Shown here in pieces: positions 5,849-9,451 of a stretch of 9,451 bases of DNA. A program made the position numbers and the translations under genes. Every line of letters begins with the position of its first letter. The first letter of the stretch is position 1. Source of the stretch: an uncultured Oscillospiraceae bacterium (GTDB lineage Bacteria; Bacillota; Clostridia; Oscillospirales; Acutalibacteraceae). The notes under the pieces are model-generated. The model saw nothing but the letters and a program-made list of their open reading frames with translations. It searched no databases and was not told the DNA's origin. Location: NCBI GenBank assembly GCA_900550315.1, contig URRK01000058.1, positions 1 through 9,451 on the forward strand, written 5' to 3'.

Positions 5849-7375
5849 ATGGACCGCAAAATTACCGAATTTAACCTAAAAAACGAAAAAACCTGCCTGG
5901 AACAAACCGCCGAACTGCCAATTGAAGCCGATTTTACCGTGGCGGAGTATTTGGGGGATATTAAAAAAACACTGAAATGCAAGGCGGTGCCTTTTGTTAC
6001 CGCCAAACAGCTTTCCGGTAACACGGCAACGGTAGACGGCACCGTGTTAATTAGCGTAATGTACGAGGACGCCGACGGCACCCTTTGCTGCGGGGAATTT
6101 GAGCAGCCCTTTAAAAAAAGCTTTGACGGCAACGAGGAGCTGGAAACTGCCGGGTTTGAGGTAAGCTGCAACGCCGTACTGAACACCTGCCGCGCCGTTA
6201 CCGAGCGAAAACTAAGCGTAAAAGGCGTTTTAAGGCTAAAGGTTACCTTAAAAAAGGTGGCGCAGCACAGCATTATTGCCGATATTGACGCACCTGATTT
6301 TGAAACCCTTTGCGGGCAGGCCGAAACCGTTTTGCCAATTGGCATTACCGAAAAATCTACCGTTATAGACGACGGCTTTGAACTGCCGGAGGAAAAGCCC
6401 GCCATTTTTAAAATTATTCGCACCGACGCCGCCGTGCATACCGAAGAGCCGAAAATTATTAACGGCAAGGTCATGGTTTCGGGCAGCTTAAGCCTTTGCC
6501 TGCTTTACAGCGACAAAAGCTGCGCCGTGCAAAAAACGCAGCAGCAGTTTCCCTTTAGCCAAATTGTAGAAATTGCAGATATTACCGAGGATTGCCGCTG
6601 CAGCGTAACCGGCGAGCTTTGCAGCCTAAACCTTACCACCCGCACCAACGCCGAGGGGGAATGCCGGTCGGTTGCGGTTGTTAGCCGCATAAATCTTACC
6701 TGCAAGGCCTGCTGCCTGCAAACCGTACCCTTAATTTTTGACGCTTACAGCACCCGCAAAAAAACCGATTTTAAAACCGAGGAGGTGCCCTTTACCAAGC
6801 TGGCAAAGCAGGTAAACGAAACCTTTTTGTGTAAAAAACAAATTGATTTGCCGGAGGAAGCCGAAACCATTTGCGATATTTGGTGCGACCCGGCAGATTG
6901 CAGCGCCCGGCCCGGCGAAAAAGGCTTAACGCTAAGCGGCAGCATTTTGTGCGGCGCGCTGCACCAAAACAGCGAGGGCGAATTTGGTTACAGCGAGCGG
7001 ATGATTGAATTTGAATACCCCATTTTGTTAGAAACGCCTATTGCAGCGCCAATGTGCAAGCCTAAAATAACGGTTTCTAACTGCGAGTACCGCCCCAACG
7101 GGCGCGGCGGCGCCGAGCTAACCGTTAAACTGGCCATTAACGCCACCGTGTACAGCGCCGAAAGTCTACAGGTGCTTACCGGCCTTACGGTAGATGAAAA
7201 CACCCCCGCGGTGGACGACAACGTCGCCTTAATTGCCTACTTTGCCCAAAGCGGCGAGGAGGTTTGGCAAATATGCAAGCGCTTTTGCGCCAATCGCAAA
7301 GAGCTTTTAGAGCAAAACGATTTAAAGGAGGACCGTCTAAAAGAAAATAAAATGCTGCTTATTCCACGAATGTAA
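5849..7375 (+). CDS. sipL: SipL-like sporulation protein: DUF3794 (SPOCS) domains plus C-terminal LysM
   Basis: This is a 508-residue soluble protein with no signal peptide. Three regions resemble DUF3794/SPOCS modules: about 26-135 (FTVAEYLGDIKKTLKCKA... start), 185-295 and 325-435. A LysM domain follows at about 458-507, with GEEVWQICKRF (469-479) in place of the usual GDTLWSIAKRY and a closing LLIPR. This is the layout of Clostridioides difficile SipL, which binds the ATPase SpoIVA through its LysM domain to anchor the spore coat on the forespore. That role is inferred. I chose ATG 5849 because AAAGGAG (5834-5840) is 8 nt upstream; the longer open frame runs back into the ytvI terminator. 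The protein has 25 cysteines (about 5%). Other DUF3794 proteins exist in Clostridia, so orthology is likely but unproven. Confidence 0.85.
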   Translation: MDRKITEFNLKNEKTCLEQTAELPIEADFTVAEYLGDIKKTLKCKAVPFVTAKQLSGNTATVDGTVLISVMYEDADGTLCCGEFEQPFKKSFDGNEELETAGFEVSCNAVLNTCRAVTERKLSVKGVLRLKVTLKKVAQHSIIADIDAPDFETLCGQAETVLPIGITEKSTVIDDGFELPEEKPAIFKIIRTDAAVHTEEPKIINGKVMVSGSLSLCLLYSDKSCAVQKTQQQFPFSQIVEIADITEDCRCSVTGELCSLNLTTRTNAEGECRSVAVVSRINLTCKACCLQTVPLIFDAYSTRKKTDFKTEEVPFTKLAKQVNETFLCKKQIDLPEEAETICDIWCDPADCSARPGEKGLTLSGSILCGALHQNSEGEFGYSERMIEFEYPILLETPIAAPMCKPKITVSNCEYRPNGRGGAELTVKLAINATVYSAESLQVLTGLTVDENTPAVDDNVALIAYFAQSGEEVWQICKRFCANRKELLEQNDLKEDRLKENKMLLIPRM

Positions 7376-7386
7376 TAACAAAGCCA

Positions 7387-7435
7387 AAAGCGGTTTTAAA
7401 CGGTGCGTTCCCGTTTAAAACCGCTTTGCATTTTT
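7387..7435. terminator. Bidirectional terminator between convergent genes
   Basis: AAAGCGGTTTTAAACGG (7387-7403) pairs perfectly over 17 bp with CCGTTTAAAACCGCTTT (7411-7427) around a 7-nt loop. On the + strand GCA then TTTTT (7431-7435) follows; on the minus strand TTGGC precedes further Ts. It should end both the SipL-like gene and the O-antigen-ligase-like gene. The remaining bases to 7477 are AT-rich and hold nothing else I can identify. Confidence 0.8.
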
Positions 7436-7477
7436 AAGTTTAAAAATTTTTAAAAAAGCTAAAATTCAAGCTATGGC

Positions 7478-8638
7478 TTATTCGGCACTGCCAAAATCGG
7501 CCCGGTCAAACCCCAGCAGCCTTTCTTCGCCGCCAATTCCGCCTAAAATTAAGCAATAAAGCAGCCCGGTTTGGATCCACAAAAAGGTTAAATCTACCGT
7601 AGCGTGCACCACCAAAGCGGCAAGCGCAGCTAAAATTAGGCTGGTTTGCTGCAGCTTGGTTTGGGCGTTGCGGCAGCAAATGGCCCGTTTTACATAGCCC
7701 ACTATAAACCAAATGGGAAAAACCGTTCCAACAACGCCAAAATTTAATAAAAGGTCTAACAACAAATTGTGGCAGTGGGTGGTGGCGTAGCTGCCGGGAT
7801 AATTGGCATAAATGTGGTAGTAGCCCAAAAAGCCGCGGCCAAACAGCGGGTTTTTGGCAATATCCCGCAGGGCAACCCGCCAAATTAAAAGCCGGTTATC
7901 GGTTGTAACGCCCGAATAATCTACCAACCGGGGCATTAAATAAGGGGCGCAGTACAAAACAATGCAGGCGGCGGCCGCCAACAGTAAAACAATGCTTAAA
8001 AGCTGATTTTTTCGCGTTAAAAGCAGCAGCATTGCCAGGCCAACCAGCACCTCTACCCAAACAAACATGCTGCCGGTTAAGTAAATGGCCCCGGCCATAA
8101 GTGCCGCAGCGGCAGCGTACAGGGCAACATTTTTGCGAAACACCAAAATTTTGTACCCGCAAATTAAAACCGTAGTTGCTAAAACCGTTGCCAGGTAGTT
8201 GCAGTTAAAAAAGTAAAGCGTGCAGCGGTACATCTCGTTACTTTTTACCAAATAGGTGCTTAAATACCAATCAAAATACCCTAAAATGGCAACCGCTGTG
8301 CCAAACAGGCAGCAAAGCTTTAGCCCTAATTCAAAGGTTTTGGTGCTGCAGCGCTCCCGGCAATAAAGCAAAATGGATACCAGCATAAAATAGCCGGCGG
8401 CCGAGGCCAAACCAATCCAGTTAAAATTTGCTGCCGCAACAACGGCGGCGTAAACAGCCAAAATTAAAACCGGCCAGGTAAAGCGCTTTTTAAAAACGCT
8501 AAGCCCGTTTTGAAAAATGCAAAAATAAGCAAACGCCGCAATTAGCACGGCGGCTGTTGCAGCAAAGGGCAAATATACGCTGCAAAACAGCGCGCAAATA
8601 ACCAGGTCCGAAGCCCGGCTATTTAATTTTAATTTCAT
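7478..8638 (-). CDS. O-antigen ligase / Wzy_C family polytopic membrane protein
   Basis: This is a 386-residue membrane protein with about ten or more hydrophobic segments from residue 11 to 368. It matches the Wzy_C (PF04932) pattern: NRLLIWRVALRDIAKNPLFG at 248-267 continuing into RGF, a long extracytoplasmic loop, then THCHNLLLDLLLNFGVVG at 287-304 and HATVD at 345-349. Members ligate or polymerise undecaprenyl-linked glycans (WaaL, Wzy); in Gram-positive bacteria the substrate is usually a capsular or wall polysaccharide or a protein glycan. Here there are no glycosyltransferase neighbours in view, so the substrate cannot be told. The ATG at 8638 has a G-rich ribosome-binding site (8650-8642). 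The convergent SipL-like gene is 102 nt away, and a hairpin separates it from the upstream minus-strand gene. Confidence 0.85.
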   Translation of the reverse strand: MKLKLNSRASDLVICALFCSVYLPFAATAAVLIAAFAYFCIFQNGLSVFKKRFTWPVLILAVYAAVVAAANFNWIGLASAAGYFMLVSILLYCRERCSTKTFELGLKLCCLFGTAVAILGYFDWYLSTYLVKSNEMYRCTLYFFNCNYLATVLATTVLICGYKILVFRKNVALYAAAAALMAGAIYLTGSMFVWVEVLVGLAMLLLLTRKNQLLSIVLLLAAAACIVLYCAPYLMPRLVDYSGVTTDNRLLIWRVALRDIAKNPLFGRGFLGYYHIYANYPGSYATTHCHNLLLDLLLNFGVVGTVFPIWFIVGYVKRAICCRNAQTKLQQTSLILAALAALVVHATVDLTFLWIQTGLLYCLILGGIGGEERLLGFDRADFGSAE

Positions 8639-8641
8639 AAG

Positions 8642-8650
8642 CTCCCCCCC
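8642..8650 (-). promoter_or_regulatory. Poly-G ribosome-binding site adjoining a hairpin
   Basis: On the minus strand seven Gs and AG (8650-8642) lie two to four bases before the ATG at 8638, a tight spacing. The run begins immediately after the hairpin arm at 8651. No other Shine-Dalgarno is present. Confidence 0.55.
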
Positions 8651-8690
8651 AAAAATGCCCCGCCTGCAGCCTGCAAAAGGGGCATTTTTT
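8651..8690 (-). terminator. Hairpin between the P-type-ATPase-like gene and the O-antigen-ligase-like gene
   Basis: AAAAATGCCCC (8651-8661) pairs perfectly over 11 bp with GGGGCATTTTT (8679-8689). The 17-nt loop holds CCTGCA twice. On the minus strand the right arm ends in TTTTT and then a G-run, so it can act as an intrinsic terminator for the gene ending at 8755. On the + strand six Ts (8685-8690) end the stem, but no + gene precedes it closely. It could instead attenuate read-through into the next minus-strand gene. Confidence 0.65.
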
Positions 8691-8754
8691 GTTCGTGCTT
8701 TTGTAACGGTTTTTAATCGGCAAAGGGCGCAAGTTTGCCAGCTTTACACGCCGC

Positions 8755-9451
8755 CTACGGCCGTTTAAAAACGGCCGGCAGGCAAATAAGCAGGGTGGCA
8801 ATTAACTGGTACGCCAAAAGGCACCAGGGCGAAAGCAGCGCAGGCGCCGTAAAAACGGCAATGGCCGTTGCCAAAATGCCTAAAACTACCGTAACAACAT
8901 ACAACGCCGACATAGAATGAAACAGGCTTTTAATTTGAATGGCGGCGGTCATAGCGGCAAAAAATCCGCAAACCGATTTACCAAAGCTGGCGCCGGCGCT
9001 TCGGCTTTCTTGGTAGGCGGCAGCCGTATCAAAATAATCGCAGCCCTGTTTGTTCATAATGCTAATAGAATCCTCGTACAGCCCAAAATAATCGCACAGC
9101 ATTTTTTCGCTTAAATTGGGGTCGCAGTTTTTAACCAAAATGGTAGTGCCGGTGTTGCAAAGGCGGCTCAGCTCGTAAGCAACCTCCTCGTTCGGGCAAT
9201 ATTTAACCACAAAAATGGCGCAAACTGCATTGTCGCACGCCAAATAAACCGGGAAATACCCTTTGCGTAAAATCTTTTTATCCAGCTCTAACGGCGGCAG
9301 CGCTTTAAAGCCGTGCGCCTCCATTAAAATGCGGTTGCCAACAAACACGCGGTGTTTATCTACCCAGCCGGAAACGCCCATTTTTTCCTCGTACATTACG
9401 GTGTCGGCTTTTTTGGGCACTAAATCGGTGGTGTTGTTAATTTGTTTAAAC
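8755..9451 (-). CDS. 3' part of a P-type-ATPase-like membrane protein, apparently lacking late catalytic motifs
   Basis: The frame is open to the right window edge, giving 231 residues; the GTG at 9420 has no ribosome-binding site and is internal. Counting from that GTG, GVSGWVDKHRVFVGNRILME (15-34) matches the end of the nucleotide-binding domain of P1B-type ATPases (GxGVxGxVxGxxVxVGNxxLM). LRKGYFPVYLACDNAVCAIF (51-70) matches the strand that follows. The next part should contain TGD and then GDGxNDxxAL; instead there is TGTTILVKNCDPN at 90-102 and no GDGxND. Hydrophobic stretches at about 147-165, 170-195 and 198-217 close the protein, as the last membrane helices of a P-type ATPase would. 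The DKTGT site would lie outside the window. It is probably a diverged, non-canonical member. Its stop is TAG at 8757-8755. Confidence 0.7.
   Translation of the reverse strand, partial: FKQINNTTDLVPKKADTVMYEEKMGVSGWVDKHRVFVGNRILMEAHGFKALPPLELDKKILRKGYFPVYLACDNAVCAIFVVKYCPNEEVAYELSRLCNTGTTILVKNCDPNLSEKMLCDYFGLYEDSISIMNKQGCDYFDTAAAYQESRSAGASFGKSVCGFFAAMTAAIQIKSLFHSMSALYVVTVVLGILATAIAVFTAPALLSPWCLLAYQLIATLLICLPAVFKRP
8758..8777. repeat. Short palindrome at the 3' end of the P-type-ATPase-like gene
   Basis: CGGCCGTTT (8758-8766) and AAACGGCCG (8769-8777) form a 9-bp perfect inverted repeat with a 2-nt centre, starting at the base next to the stop codon. Two bases are too few for an RNA loop, so inner pairs would open in a transcript. 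It could be an mRNA 3' structure or chance within KRP codons. Confidence 0.45.

Noticed and set aside
5737..6474. Long open frame of 245 codons antisense to the SipL-like gene
   Set aside because: It mirrors a gene with strong codon bias, has no ribosome-binding site or recognisable motif, and runs through the ytvI terminator.
7506..7883. 125-codon open frame inside the O-antigen-ligase-like gene
   Set aside because: It is on the same strand as a well-supported membrane gene, in another frame, with no homology signal or ribosome-binding site.
9418..9420. GTG as true start of the P-type-ATPase-like gene
   Set aside because: There is no Shine-Dalgarno, the frame stays open to the window edge, and it lies inside a family domain.
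1..9451. Defence island, CRISPR array, prophage or transposon
   Set aside because: I found no regularly spaced repeats, transposase or integrase motifs, terminal inverted repeats or phage genes; coding style is uniform.

Overview
The window looks like core chromosome of an endospore-forming, Gram-positive Clostridia (my inference: a Ruminococcaceae/Oscillospirales-type organism). The grounds are a UPF0735/PheB ACT protein leading a hom-thrB-lysC operon, a YtvI-type AI-2E membrane protein, and a DUF3794 (SPOCS) protein with a C-terminal LysM domain as in the sporulation protein SipL. I see no phage, transposon, CRISPR array, tRNA or rRNA.

Layout. (1) 2-151, +: the last 49 codons of an unrecognised gene. 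(2) 152-329: a convergent intergenic region with three hairpins, one a strong terminator. (3) 4197 down to 330, -: an aspartate-family operon in the order ACT regulator-like protein, homoserine dehydrogenase, homoserine kinase, aspartokinase, transcribed from a good sigma-A-type promoter at 4245-4273. The hom/thrB and thrB/lysC junctions have no spacer (the stop codon is followed directly by ATG), which implies translational coupling. lysC carries a strong internal ribosome-binding site for a separate ACT-only beta subunit. thrC is not in the cluster. (4) 4198-4440: a divergent promoter region. (5) 4441-5655, +: YtvI-type membrane protein with a low-complexity repeated tail, followed by a 17-bp tandem repeat and a strong terminator. 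(6) 5849-7375, +: SipL-like protein with a possible sigma-E promoter overlapping the preceding terminator. (7) 7387-7435: terminator shared by convergent genes. (8) 8638 down to 7478, -: O-antigen ligase/Wzy_C-type polytopic membrane protein. (9) 9451 down to 8755, -: 3' part of a P-type-ATPase-like gene whose visible part has a recognisable nucleotide-binding-domain motif but lacks the TGD and GDGxND motifs expected after it.

Functionally, region 3 makes aspartyl-phosphate, homoserine and phosphohomoserine, the precursors of lysine/diaminopimelate, methionine and threonine. Three of its four products carry ACT domains, so feedback control probably acts mainly on the enzymes. The leader before the first gene is only about 40 nt, too short for a T-box or lysine riboswitch. 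Regions 5 and 6 are probably sporulation genes. Regions 8 and 9 look like envelope or membrane functions of unknown physiology.

All genes read here avoid codons of the form NTC while favouring NAC, NCC and NGC. The most unusual items are the degenerate P-type-ATPase-like protein, the lysC internal start and this codon rule. I do not see a clear new multi-gene system.
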